A stretch of DNA of 64,000 bases. It comes from Microbacterium sp. EST19A. GTDB lineage: Bacteria; Actinomycetota; Actinomycetes; Actinomycetales; Microbacteriaceae. Below the pieces are notes generated by a model that saw only the letters and a list, made by a program, of their open reading frames with translations, ran no database searches and had not been told where the DNA came from. The DNA is taken from contig NZ_JAHXYZ010000003.1 of the NCBI RefSeq assembly GCF_019969685.1, forward strand, positions 62,001-126,000, given 5' to 3'. The position numbers were made by a program, and so were the translations under genes. Below, in pieces: positions 41,521 through 51,425 of this stretch; the stretch's first letter is position 1; each line of letters starts with the position of its first letter.

Positions 41521-42507
41521 ATGGATCCCGTCGACGCGCTGCTCGAGATCGCTTCTCTGCTGGAGCGCGAGCGCGCGTCGCGGTATCGCGCCAAGGCGTT
41601 CCGCCAGGCGGCGCAGACGCTGCAGGATCTCCCCGACGACGTGCAGGCGGATCCGACCCGGCTGCGGGCGGCGCGCGGCATCGGCGAGTCGACGTTCGCC
41701 GTCATCCGCCAGGCGCAGTCCGGCCAGGTTCCGGACTATCTCGTCGAGCTCCGTGGCGATGTCGAGCCGGAGATCGTCTCCGAGCTGCGCGCCAAGCTGC
41801 GCGGCGATCTGCATGCGCACACGGACTGGTCGGACGGCACGACGTCGATCCCGGTGATGGCGGCGGCGGCGCGGGCCCAGGGACACGAGTATCAGGCGAT
41901 CACGGACCATTCCCCGAGGTTGCGGGTGGCGCGAGGGCTCTCGGCCGAGCGGCTGCGCGAGCAGATGCCCCTGGTGCGAGCGGAGTCGGGTGACGGGTTC
42001 ACGCTGCTCGCCGGGATCGAGGTCGACATCCTCGACGACGGGTCGCTGGACCAGGAGGATTCGCTCCTCGCGGAGCTCGACATCGTCGTCGCCTCGGTGC
42101 ATTCCAAACTGCGCATGGACCGGCGCCCGATGACCGCGCGCATGATCGCCGCTGTGTCGCACCCGCGGGTGAACGTGCTGGGGCACTGCACCGGGCGGCT
42201 CGTCCAGGGCGACCGGGGGACTCGTCCGCAGTCGGAGTTCGACGCGGCTGCCGTGTTCGCCGCCTGTGCAGAGAACGGTGTCGCGGTGGAGATCAACTCC
42301 CGGCCGGAGCGGCAGGATCCTCCGGATGACCTGATCGCGATCGCCCTCGAGGCCGGATGCCTGTTCTCGATCGACTCGGACGCCCATGCCCCCGGGCAGC
42401 TGTCGCTCCTCGATCACGGCGCCGAGCGCGCGGAGCACGCGGGGGTTCCGGCGTCGCGGATCGTCACGACCTGGGGCCTCGAGAGGCTCCTGTCCTGGGC
42501 GGAGTGA
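41521..42507 (+). CDS. PHP domain phosphoesterase with N-terminal helix-hairpin-helix (PolX-tail-like)
   Basis: Predicted metal-dependent phosphoesterase of unknown substrate. The 328-residue product joins an N-terminal helical region of the DNA polymerase beta/X type (about 1-78; RYRAKAFRQAAQTLQ, RLRAARGIGEST) to a PHP domain (about 95-320) with metal motifs DLHAHTDWSDGT, TDHSP, GIEVDI, HPRVNVLGHCTG and DSDAHAPGQL. This is the layout of bacterial PolX lacking the polymerase palm and fingers. Starts 2 bases after trpD. Confidence 0.85.
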   Translation: MDPVDALLEIASLLERERASRYRAKAFRQAAQTLQDLPDDVQADPTRLRAARGIGESTFAVIRQAQSGQVPDYLVELRGDVEPEIVSELRAKLRGDLHAHTDWSDGTTSIPVMAAAARAQGHEYQAITDHSPRLRVARGLSAERLREQMPLVRAESGDGFTLLAGIEVDILDDGSLDQEDSLLAELDIVVASVHSKLRMDRRPMTARMIAAVSHPRVNVLGHCTGRLVQGDRGTRPQSEFDAAAVFAACAENGVAVEINSRPERQDPPDDLIAIALEAGCLFSIDSDAHAPGQLSLLDHGAERAEHAGVPASRIVTTWGLERLLSWAE

Positions 42508-42519
42508 CTCGGGACTGAG

Positions 42520-43455
42520 TCAGCCGGCTGCGTTCGAGACGGCGGCGACGGCGCGGGTCATCGAGCCTCCGAGGTTCCACTTGTCGGCGAGGGCTGTCGC
42601 GGCGTCTGCCTCGGCAGGGTCGAGCTCGTGCAGCGGGATGCCCGGATCGGTGATGGGCAGAGACTTCGCGACGGCGACGACGGTCGGTGCGACATCGAGG
42701 TACGCGGTCGAGGCGAGGATCTTCGCCCGCACTCCGGCGCTCATTCCCTCTCCGGCCTCCGCAGCGGCGCGGATGCCTTCGAGGTCGGCGTGGGCCTGGA
42801 GCAGTGTGGCTGCGGTCTTGTCTCCGACGCCGGCCACGCCGGGCAGTCCGTCGGAGGCGTCGCCGCGCATCGTGGCGAAGTCGGCGTACTGCGAGGGGAG
42901 CACTCCGTATTTCGCGACGACGGTCGCGTCGGTGACGATCTCGAGGTTGCTCATGCCCTTGGCCGTATAGATGACCCGCACGTCACGTGCATCGTCGATG
43001 AGCTGGAACAGATCGCGGTCTCCGGTGACGATGTCGACCGGAATGGCGGAGTTCGAGGCGAGCGTGCCGATCACGTCGTCGGCCTCATGCTCGGCGACGC
43101 CGATGATCGGGATGCCGATGGCTCCGAGCGTCTCGCGGATGAGCGGGATCTGCGCCTCGAGCGGGTCGGGGACCTCTTCGACGTCGGGCCCGGCGGGAAC
43201 GACCTCGACGACGCGGTGCGCCTTGTAGCTCGGGATCAGATCGACTCGCCACTGCGGACGCCAGTCGTCGTCCCAGCAGGCGATCACGTGCGTGGGCTCG
43301 TACAGGGTGACGAGCTTCGCGATGATGTCGAGCAGACCGCGGGCCGCGTTGATGGGGGAGCCGTCGGGCGCCGTCACCTTGTCGGGAACGCCGTAGAAGG
43401 CGCGGAAGTAGAGGCTTGCGGTGTCGAGCAGCATGAGGCGGTCGGCGCGGGGCAT
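42520..43455 (-). CDS. Stand-alone 5'-3' exonuclease (PolI N-domain-like flap nuclease)
   Basis: FEN-type nuclease without a polymerase domain. From the ATG at 43455 the product is 311 residues. It has the N-terminal metal site LMLLDTASLYFRAFYG, acidic cluster EADDVIGTLA, TGDRDLFQLI and the helix-3-turn-helix DGLPGVAGVGDKTAATLL. Similar separate paralogues accompany full PolA in mycobacteria. It is convergent with the PHP gene, only 12 bases apart. Confidence 0.9.
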   Translation of the reverse strand: MPRADRLMLLDTASLYFRAFYGVPDKVTAPDGSPINAARGLLDIIAKLVTLYEPTHVIACWDDDWRPQWRVDLIPSYKAHRVVEVVPAGPDVEEVPDPLEAQIPLIRETLGAIGIPIIGVAEHEADDVIGTLASNSAIPVDIVTGDRDLFQLIDDARDVRVIYTAKGMSNLEIVTDATVVAKYGVLPSQYADFATMRGDASDGLPGVAGVGDKTAATLLQAHADLEGIRAAAEAGEGMSAGVRAKILASTAYLDVAPTVVAVAKSLPITDPGIPLHELDPAEADAATALADKWNLGGSMTRAVAAVSNAAG

Positions 43456-43484
43456 GGACTCAGAGTAACGACGACCGGCGACGT

Positions 43485-44294
43485 TCAGCACCCGGGTGCT
43501 GTGGGTTGCTCGACGCAGGTCCGTGCGACGAGGGCGGTGTGCGCCTCGAAGATGCGGATCTGCTGAGGAGGGCCGTCGATGGAGAGCTGTCCCTCGACCG
43601 GGAACCATCCGGTGCCGAGGTCGACCTCGGCCGTGTAGCGGACCGTGACGCTCGCGTCGTATGTGCCCCGCTCGCGATAGATGTGACTGGTGGCGGTGGG
43701 AGTGAACGACGCCTGGCCGAGCGCCGACCAGGTCTGACCGCCGGTGGTCGTGGACGCCGTGTCGCCGTCGCCGTAGCGGAAGTCATATCCGACCGGAGTG
43801 AACCGCACGGTGACCGGGATGCCGAAGAGAGCGCCGGTGCGTATATGGGCGGATGCCGCAGCGACGAAGTTCGTCGGCATGCCGGCTACGCCGAGGTTGG
43901 CGGGTTCGCCGATGGCCGCGACCGGATCGGGGGCGAACTGTGCGAGGTCGGTGAGGGTGATCGGGGCAACGCCGGGATCGCTCGGCGGAGCAGTCGGATC
44001 AACCGGGCCTGGCGTCAGAGGGCAGACGCGGAGGTGTGTGATCGATCGCTCGCACAACTTGAAAGGGGGCGGAGCGGGCGGGCCTTGATCGCCCGGGGAG
44101 CCATTCCCGATCGGCGATGAACCGGGCTTAGATCCGGGGACGGGTATCGAGCCGCCGACTGTGAGCTTGGTGCCGTCGCTCGAGGTGCAGAGTCCTGCCT
44201 TACCCATCGCTTCGGTGCACCCAGCTTTCAAGACGCCCGGGAACAGTGGGAGCACCAGCACGAGTAGTAACCCGGTGGCGCGAAGCCTCAGCAA
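43485..44294 (-). CDS. Secreted PKD-like domain protein
   Basis: Unknown function. The 269-residue product starts with TTG (7 bases inside the upstream lipoprotein gene; no better start is seen), then a hydrophobic signal peptide (about 2-25), a Gly/Pro-rich segment, and a C-terminal region (about 165-250) with PKD-like features: VGYDFRYGDGDTAS and SHIYRERGTYDASVTVRYTA. Six Cys residues may form disulfides. Similar exported proteins in Micrococcales occur beside surface or pilus genes, but no such genes are here. Confidence 0.72.
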   Translation of the reverse strand: MLRLRATGLLLVLVLPLFPGVLKAGCTEAMGKAGLCTSSDGTKLTVGGSIPVPGSKPGSSPIGNGSPGDQGPPAPPPFKLCERSITHLRVCPLTPGPVDPTAPPSDPGVAPITLTDLAQFAPDPVAAIGEPANLGVAGMPTNFVAAASAHIRTGALFGIPVTVRFTPVGYDFRYGDGDTASTTTGGQTWSALGQASFTPTATSHIYRERGTYDASVTVRYTAEVDLGTGWFPVEGQLSIDGPPQQIRIFEAHTALVARTCVEQPTAPGC

Positions 44295-44800
44295 GTGGGG
44301 TCTCCGACAGCTTCTGACTTAGCGATCAGGAGCTCAGTCTCGGTTCTGACGAATGTCACATCAAGAGCTAGTAAGTCGACGCGATCTATCGGAGTCACGT
44401 CATCTCCCGATCGGTTCAAGACGACCACATTCGACACGTCAACGCAGACACGTGCTTGGATGACCACGTTGGCGGCCCCGACGTCGATCTCAAGCCCAGT
44501 AAACGACTCGATCTCGCTCGCTCCTTCGAGTGTTAGACCGTTCTCTTGTAGATAGCGGGTCGTTGCGAGTTCGCCCTCCAGTGCGGATCCCGTAAGAAAG
44601 TCGATACCGTCTCCGGTTGTGTTGCCTGCCTCGTTGTACGCCCTGTACGTCTCCTCCGCCGCCGCGAACGCCTCTTCCTCAGACGCGAACGCCGGAGTCG
44701 GCGTTGGCGTGGGTTCCGGCGTGGGGGAGCACCCGACGAGCGCGGGGCACATCAACGCGAGCGCGATGATCGGCACAGACACAGAGCGAGGCAGATTCAC
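44288..44800 (-). CDS. Putative lipoprotein of unknown function
   Basis: The 170-residue product (GTG start) has a lipoprotein signal with lipobox LVGC (about Cys24), a Pro/Thr repeat linker (TPEPTPTPTP), and a helical region beginning FASEEEAFAAAEETYRAYNE, with a C-terminal domain (about 95-170). The gene is visibly less GC-rich than its neighbours and uses codons such as CTA, AGA and GTT more often, suggesting recent acquisition or relaxed selection. It overlaps the PKD-like gene by 7 bases and is probably cotranscribed with it. Confidence 0.75.
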   Translation of the reverse strand: MNLPRSVSVPIIALALMCPALVGCSPTPEPTPTPTPAFASEEEAFAAAEETYRAYNEAGNTTGDGIDFLTGSALEGELATTRYLQENGLTLEGASEIESFTGLEIDVGAANVVIQARVCVDVSNVVVLNRSGDDVTPIDRVDLLALDVTFVRTETELLIAKSEAVGDPTC

Positions 44801-44890
44801 CCGGTCAAGGTAGCCCGACGCGGCAACAGCGCGCAGGAGTTATCCACAGGCCAGAATCGCGAAACACGAGTCCCACCGGCATCCGTACTT

Positions 44891-44900
44891 CTGATAACCT
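44891..44900 (+). promoter_or_regulatory. Weak candidate rpsA promoter -10 region
   Basis: CTGATAACCT in the 237-base gap before rpsA contains TAACCT, a TAnnnT match, about 138 bases upstream of the ATG. The -35 position is poor. The gap also has a lone TTATCCACA (44840-44848), and otherwise I see no gene or RNA. Confidence 0.3.
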
Positions 44901-45037
44901 GAGATGTCACTCGTGGCGTGCCTACGCATGCCCTCGTGGCAGAATACCAAAATCCAACCGCTGTGAAGCATGCTGTCGGCCGTGCGCGGCCTTTGCGTCT
45001 CAGCCTGAGACTCCATCCAACAAGGACAACCCACTAC

Positions 45038-46492
45038 ATGACTACCGCAACGACCGCCCCGGCCACCAAGCAGGTCGCCATCAACGACATCGGATCTGCT
45101 GAGGACTTCCTGGCCGCGGTCGAGAAGACCCTGAAGTTCTTCAACGACGGCGACATCATCGAAGGCACGATCGTCAAGATCGACCGCGATGAGGTTCTGC
45201 TCGACGTCGGATACAAGACCGAGGGTGTCATCCCCTCGCGCGAACTCTCCATCAAGCACGACGTCGACCCCAACGAGGTCGTCAAGGTCGGCGACGAGGT
45301 CGAGGCTCTCGTTCTCCAGAAGGAGGACAAGGAAGGCCGTCTGATCCTCTCCAAGAAGCGTGCTCAGTACGAGCGTGCCTGGGGAGACGTCGAGAAGATC
45401 AAGGAGAACGACGGCGTCGTCACCGGTACGGTCATCGAGGTCGTCAAGGGTGGACTCATCGTCGACATCGGCCTCCGTGGCTTCCTGCCGGCCTCGCTCA
45501 TCGAGCTGCGCCGCGTCCGCGACCTCACGCCGTACCTCGGCCAGGAGATCGAGGCCAAGATCCTCGAGCTCGACAAGAACCGCAACAACGTCGTCCTCAG
45601 CCGCCGCGCGCTGCTCGAGCAGACGCAGTCGGAGTCGCGCACCACGTTCCTGAACAACCTGCACAAGGGTCAGGTCCGCAAGGGTGTCGTGTCGTCGATC
45701 GTCAACTTCGGTGCGTTCGTCGACCTGGGCGGCGTGGACGGCCTCGTGCACGTCTCCGAGCTGTCCTGGAAGCACATCGAGCACGCCTCCGAGGTCGTCG
45801 AGGTGGGCCAGGAGGTCACCGTCGAGATCCTCGAGGTCGACCTCGACCGCGAGCGCGTCTCCCTGTCGCTGAAGGCGACGCAGGAGGACCCGTGGCAGGT
45901 CTTCGCCCGTACCCACGCGATCGGACAGGTCACGCCGGGTAAGGTCACGAAGCTCGTTCCGTTCGGTGCGTTCGTTCGCGTCGCAGACGGCATCGAGGGC
46001 CTCGTCCACATCTCCGAGCTCTCCAGCAAGCACGTCGAGCTGGCCGAGCAGGTCGTCTCCGTCGGTGAAGAGGTCTTCGTCAAGGTCATCGACATCGACC
46101 TCGAGCGTCGCCGCATCTCGCTGTCGCTCAAGCAGGCCAACGAGTCGGTCGACCCCAACGGCACCGAGTTCGACCCGGCCCTCTACGGCATGGTCGCGGA
46201 GTACGACGACAACGGCGAGTACAAGTACCCGGAGGGCTTCGACGCCGAGACCGGTGCGTGGAAGGAAGGCTTCGACGCCCAGCGCGAGGCATGGGAGCAG
46301 GAGTACGCTGCAGCCCAGGCTCGCTGGGAGGCCCACAAGGCTCAGGTCACCAAGGCCGCAGAGGCCGAGGCAGAGGCCGGCGCCGACTTCGGCGGCCAGG
46401 TCTTCTCGAGCGAGGCGACCGGTGCAGGCACCCTCGCCGACGACGAGGCACTCGCGGCTCTCCGCGAGAAGCTGTCGGGCGGAAACGCGTAA
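45038..46492 (+). CDS. rpsA: 30S ribosomal protein S1
   Basis: mRNA-binding ribosomal protein. The ATG at 45038 gives 484 residues; the open frame upstream is leader, not protein. Four S1 RNA-binding repeats are visible (about 37-106, 122-188, 208-277, 294-363), for example GDIIEGTIVKIDRDEVLLDVG, shown here only in part, and KGVVSSIVNFGAFVDLGGVDG. The C-terminal acidic region ends ADFGGQVFSSEATGAG. Actinobacterial S1 has four domains, as here, and not the six of E. coli. AAGGA lies 11 bases before the ATG. Confidence 0.95.
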   Translation: MTTATTAPATKQVAINDIGSAEDFLAAVEKTLKFFNDGDIIEGTIVKIDRDEVLLDVGYKTEGVIPSRELSIKHDVDPNEVVKVGDEVEALVLQKEDKEGRLILSKKRAQYERAWGDVEKIKENDGVVTGTVIEVVKGGLIVDIGLRGFLPASLIELRRVRDLTPYLGQEIEAKILELDKNRNNVVLSRRALLEQTQSESRTTFLNNLHKGQVRKGVVSSIVNFGAFVDLGGVDGLVHVSELSWKHIEHASEVVEVGQEVTVEILEVDLDRERVSLSLKATQEDPWQVFARTHAIGQVTPGKVTKLVPFGAFVRVADGIEGLVHISELSSKHVELAEQVVSVGEEVFVKVIDIDLERRRISLSLKQANESVDPNGTEFDPALYGMVAEYDDNGEYKYPEGFDAETGAWKEGFDAQREAWEQEYAAAQARWEAHKAQVTKAAEAEAEAGADFGGQVFSSEATGAGTLADDEALAALREKLSGGNA

Positions 46493-46508
46493 GCACGCAT
46501 CACGCTCT

Positions 46509-46557
46509 GAGAACGGGTCGTCACCTCTCCTTCGGGAGGGCGTGGCGGCCCGTTCTC
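46509..46557 (+). terminator. Terminator after rpsA
   Basis: A long imperfect hairpin with outer stem GAGAACGGG / CCCGTTCTC and inner stem CTCC-TTCG-GGAG starts 17 bases after the rpsA stop. No U-run. Confidence 0.75.
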
Positions 46558-46590
46558 GCGTCTCCCGCCTACGCGAATCCGATGCGTGAC

Positions 46591-46620
46591 GGAACATTAC
46601 GATCCCATTCGTAACATTCC
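46591..46620. promoter_or_regulatory. Large dyad upstream of the ABC importer operon
   Basis: Arms GGAACATTACGA and TCGTAACATTCC flank a 6-base centre; 10 of 12 positions pair, with the central CA of each arm mismatched. It lies 24 bases before the ATG of the ABC ATPase gene, where it would overlap the -35 region. Most likely an operator of a dimeric repressor or activator controlling the operon. Regulator unknown. Confidence 0.6.
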
Positions 46621-46643
46621 CCGTACTCGGACAGCATGGGGGT

Positions 46644-47495
46644 ATGACTGCCCTCCTCCCTGCGTCGCGCGCTGCGGACGCGTCGAGAACGGCAGGTCTG
46701 GCGCAGGCCGTGCGGCTCGAGAACATCGAGCGGTCCTTCCCGCTTCCGCAGGGACGACGCGAAGTGCTGCGCGGTGTGGACGTCGACATCACCGCCGGCG
46801 AGATCGTCGCCGTCGTCGGTCCGTCCGGATGCGGCAAGTCGACGCTCCTGCGCCTCGTCGGCGGGCTGGACGCGCCGACACGTGGCAGCATCCGCCTGGA
46901 CGGCACGGGCGTGGCCGACGTCGACGAGCGCACCGCCGTCGCGTTCCAGGAACCCCGGCTCCTGCCCTGGCGCACCCTCGCGCAGAACGTCGAACTCGGG
47001 CTCCCGCGCGGCACTGCCCGCCGAGCCGGACGCGAACGCGTGCACGAACTGCTGCACCTCGTCGGCCTCGAGCATGCGGCCGACCAGCGTCCGCGCGAAG
47101 TGTCCGGCGGCATGGCGCAGCGCGCCTCGCTGGCCCGGGCACTTGCCCGCAACCCCGGCGTGCTCCTCCTCGACGAGCCGTTCGGCGCCCTCGACGCGCT
47201 CACCCGGTTGCGCATGCACGACCTGCTGCTGAAGATCCACGCCGCGGAGCCCACCACGATCCTCCTCGTCACCCACGACGTCGAGGAAGCCCTGTACCTC
47301 GCCGATCGTGTGCTGCTGCTGCGCACGCTCAGCGACGACCCCGGCGACAGCGCGACCTCCATCGCGCGCACCGTCGCCGTGCCCGGCATCCGTCCCCGCG
47401 ACCGCGCCGATCGCGGCCTCGCCGACCTGCGCGCCGAGCTCCTCGAAGGACTCGGCGTCGACACCCACCACCGCATCACCGAGGAGACCCGATGA
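46644..47495 (+). CDS. ABC transporter ATP-binding protein (sulfonate/nitrate/taurine type)
   Basis: Energising subunit of an importer. The 283-residue product has Walker A GPSGCGKSTLL (about 68-78), a Q-loop in AVAFQEPRLLPWRTL, signature VSGGMAQR, Walker B VLLLDEPFGALDAL and the H-loop VTHDVEEAL. The LLPWRTLAQNVELGLP segment is typical of SsuB/TauB-type ATPases. First gene of a probable six-gene operon; its stop overlaps the next start. Confidence 0.92.
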   Translation: MTALLPASRAADASRTAGLAQAVRLENIERSFPLPQGRREVLRGVDVDITAGEIVAVVGPSGCGKSTLLRLVGGLDAPTRGSIRLDGTGVADVDERTAVAFQEPRLLPWRTLAQNVELGLPRGTARRAGRERVHELLHLVGLEHAADQRPREVSGGMAQRASLARALARNPGVLLLDEPFGALDALTRLRMHDLLLKIHAAEPTTILLVTHDVEEALYLADRVLLLRTLSDDPGDSATSIARTVAVPGIRPRDRADRGLADLRAELLEGLGVDTHHRITEETR

Positions 47496-48538
47496 GCACC
47501 ATCACCCGCCGAATCCTTCCCGCCATCGCGATCGCCGGAACGATGATGCTCGTCGCGACCGGTTGCGTGGCGGGCGAGAACGCGAAGGCCGATGCGCCCG
47601 AGAGCGAGAGCACCGCGGGAGCGACCGAGTGGTCGTCCGACACCCTTTCGATCGACTTCGCGACGTACAACCCGCTGAGCCTCGTCATCAAGGACCAGGG
47701 CATCCTCGAGGAGATCCTCGGTGACGACGTCGCGGTCGAGTGGATCCAGTCCGCGGGCTCGAACAAGGCCAACGAGCTGCTGCGCTCCGGTTCGGTCGAC
47801 GTCGGTTCGACCGCGGGCTCCGCGGCACTGCTGGCGCGCGCCAACGGCTCGCCGATCCAGGTCATCGACATCTTCTCGCAGCCCGAATGGTCGGCGATCG
47901 TGGTCGGACCCGACAGCGACATCACCTCGGTCGAAGACCTCAAGGGCAAGTCCGTCGCCGCGACGAAGGGCACCGACCCCTACTTCTTCCTGCTCCAGGC
48001 GCTCGAAGAGGGCGGCCTCTCGCTCTCCGACGTCGAGGTGCAGAACCTCCAGCACGCCGACGGCCGCGCCGCCCTCGACGGCGGATCGGTCGCCGCCTGG
48101 GCCGGACTCGACCCGATCATGGCCGCGGCAGAGGCGGAGTCGGGCGACAAGCTGATCTACCGCAACGTCGACTTCAACACCTACGGCTTCCTCAACGCCA
48201 CCGAGGACTTCATCACGAACCACCCCGACCTCGCCCAGGCCGTCGTCGACGCTTACGAGCAGGCGCGCGAGTGGGCGCTCGAGAACCCCGAGGAGACGGC
48301 GGCGCTGCTCGCGGAGGTCGCCGGCATCGACATCGACGTGGCGACGACCGTCATCGAGGATCGCTCGAACCTCGACGTCAGCGGCATCCCCGGTGACGAC
48401 CAGATCGCCGTGCTCGAGAAGATCGCTCCCGTGCTCGTGGAGTCCGGTGACGTGGCGGGCGGCAAGGAGTCCGTCGACAAGGCGCTCTCCTCGATCGTGA
48501 ACGCGACGTTCGCCGAGAAGGCGGTCGGCGGCGAGTGA
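47492..48538 (+). CDS. ABC transporter substrate-binding lipoprotein (SsuA/NMT1-like)
   Basis: Extracytoplasmic solute receptor of the importer. The 348-residue product starts at the ATG inside the ATPase stop. Signal peptide with lipobox VATGC (about Cys25), then an NMT1/THI5-like fold: TYNPLSLVIKDQGILEEIL, NELLRSGSVDVGSTAGSAAL, and KGKSVAATKGTDPYFFL. This fold binds sulfonates, taurine, nitrate or pyrimidine precursors; the metY gene in the operon favours a sulfur compound. Stop overlaps the permease start. Confidence 0.88.
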   Translation: MSTITRRILPAIAIAGTMMLVATGCVAGENAKADAPESESTAGATEWSSDTLSIDFATYNPLSLVIKDQGILEEILGDDVAVEWIQSAGSNKANELLRSGSVDVGSTAGSAALLARANGSPIQVIDIFSQPEWSAIVVGPDSDITSVEDLKGKSVAATKGTDPYFFLLQALEEGGLSLSDVEVQNLQHADGRAALDGGSVAAWAGLDPIMAAAEAESGDKLIYRNVDFNTYGFLNATEDFITNHPDLAQAVVDAYEQAREWALENPEETAALLAEVAGIDIDVATTVIEDRSNLDVSGIPGDDQIAVLEKIAPVLVESGDVAGGKESVDKALSSIVNATFAEKAVGGE

Positions 48539-49395
48539 CCGAAGCCGATCTGCGCGTCGTCGTCCCTGCGGATTCGCGGGACGCGCTCGACGCTGCCAAG
48601 GGGCGGCACCGGCGCGCGGATGCCGGTGCTCGCCGCGCCTGGGATCGACCTGTCGTGCGGATCCTCGCCGGCCTGGTGCTGCCGGTCGTCATCGTGCTGG
48701 CGTGGCAGATCGTCACGACGTCAGGCCTCGTGGAACCCTACCGCCTGCCGACGCCGGCGTCGGTCTTCCTCGCGGGCGTCGAGCTCGCCGAGAGCGGGCA
48801 GCTCTGGACGCACATCGCGATCTCGGTGCAGCGCGTCGTGCTCGGCTTCGCGATCGGTTCGGTCATCGGTCTCGCAGCAGCCGGAATCGTGGGGCTGTCG
48901 CGGCTCGGCGACGTGCTGCTCAGCCCGACCCTCGCCGCCGTGCGCGCGGTGCCGTCGCTCGCGTGGGTGCCGCTGCTCATCCTCTGGATGCAGATCGGCG
49001 AGGAGTCGAAGGTCACGCTGATCGCTATCGGCGCGTTCTTCCCCGTCTACACGACGGTCGCCTCAGCGCTCCGGCACGTCGATCCGCATCTCGTCGAGGC
49101 CGGCCGATCGTTCAGCCTGCACGGGTGGTCGCTGTTCCGCACGGTGCAGCTGCCGGCCGTGATCCCCTCGGTCGTGTCGGGTCTGCGTCTCGCGCTGGCT
49201 CAGGCGTGGCTGTTCCTCGTCGCCGCCGAGCTCATCGCCTCGTCGATGGGCCTGGGCTTCCTGCTGACCGACTCGCAGAACAGCGGACGCGTGGACCGCA
49301 TCCTGCTCTCGATCGTGCTGCTGGCCGTGCTCGGCACGATCACCAACGGCATCCTCGCGCTGGCGGAGAAGTACCTGCTCAGAAGGTGGACCTGA
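48535..49395 (+). CDS. ABC transporter permease (SsuC/TauC-like)
   Basis: Membrane channel subunit. The 286-residue product starts at the GTG in the previous stop. It has a charged cytoplasmic N-terminus (1-40), then about six membrane helices (from 43), and the EAA loop EAGRSFSLHGWSLFRTVQLP that contacts the ATPase. GLGFLLTDSQNSGRVDRIL near the end is typical of SsuC/TauC. Followed within 3 bases by the acetyl-CoA synthetase gene. Confidence 0.9.
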   Translation: MTEADLRVVVPADSRDALDAAKGRHRRADAGARRAWDRPVVRILAGLVLPVVIVLAWQIVTTSGLVEPYRLPTPASVFLAGVELAESGQLWTHIAISVQRVVLGFAIGSVIGLAAAGIVGLSRLGDVLLSPTLAAVRAVPSLAWVPLLILWMQIGEESKVTLIAIGAFFPVYTTVASALRHVDPHLVEAGRSFSLHGWSLFRTVQLPAVIPSVVSGLRLALAQAWLFLVAAELIASSMGLGFLLTDSQNSGRVDRILLSIVLLAVLGTITNGILALAEKYLLRRWT

Positions 49396-49397
49396 CC

Positions 49398-51404
<2,007 letters not shown>

Positions 51405-51425
51405 CCACCCCGAACCGAGGACATC

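Noticed and set aside
44840..44848. Exact DnaA box TTATCCACA, considered as part of a replication origin
   Set aside because: Only one copy, no AT-rich unwinding region and no dnaA/dnaN/recF nearby; a single 9-mer is expected by chance or may be a DnaA titration site at most.
51405..51425. Looked for an S-box (SAM) riboswitch before metY
   Set aside because: Only 21 bases separate acsA from metY; too short for any known riboswitch, and the gene is internal to an operon.
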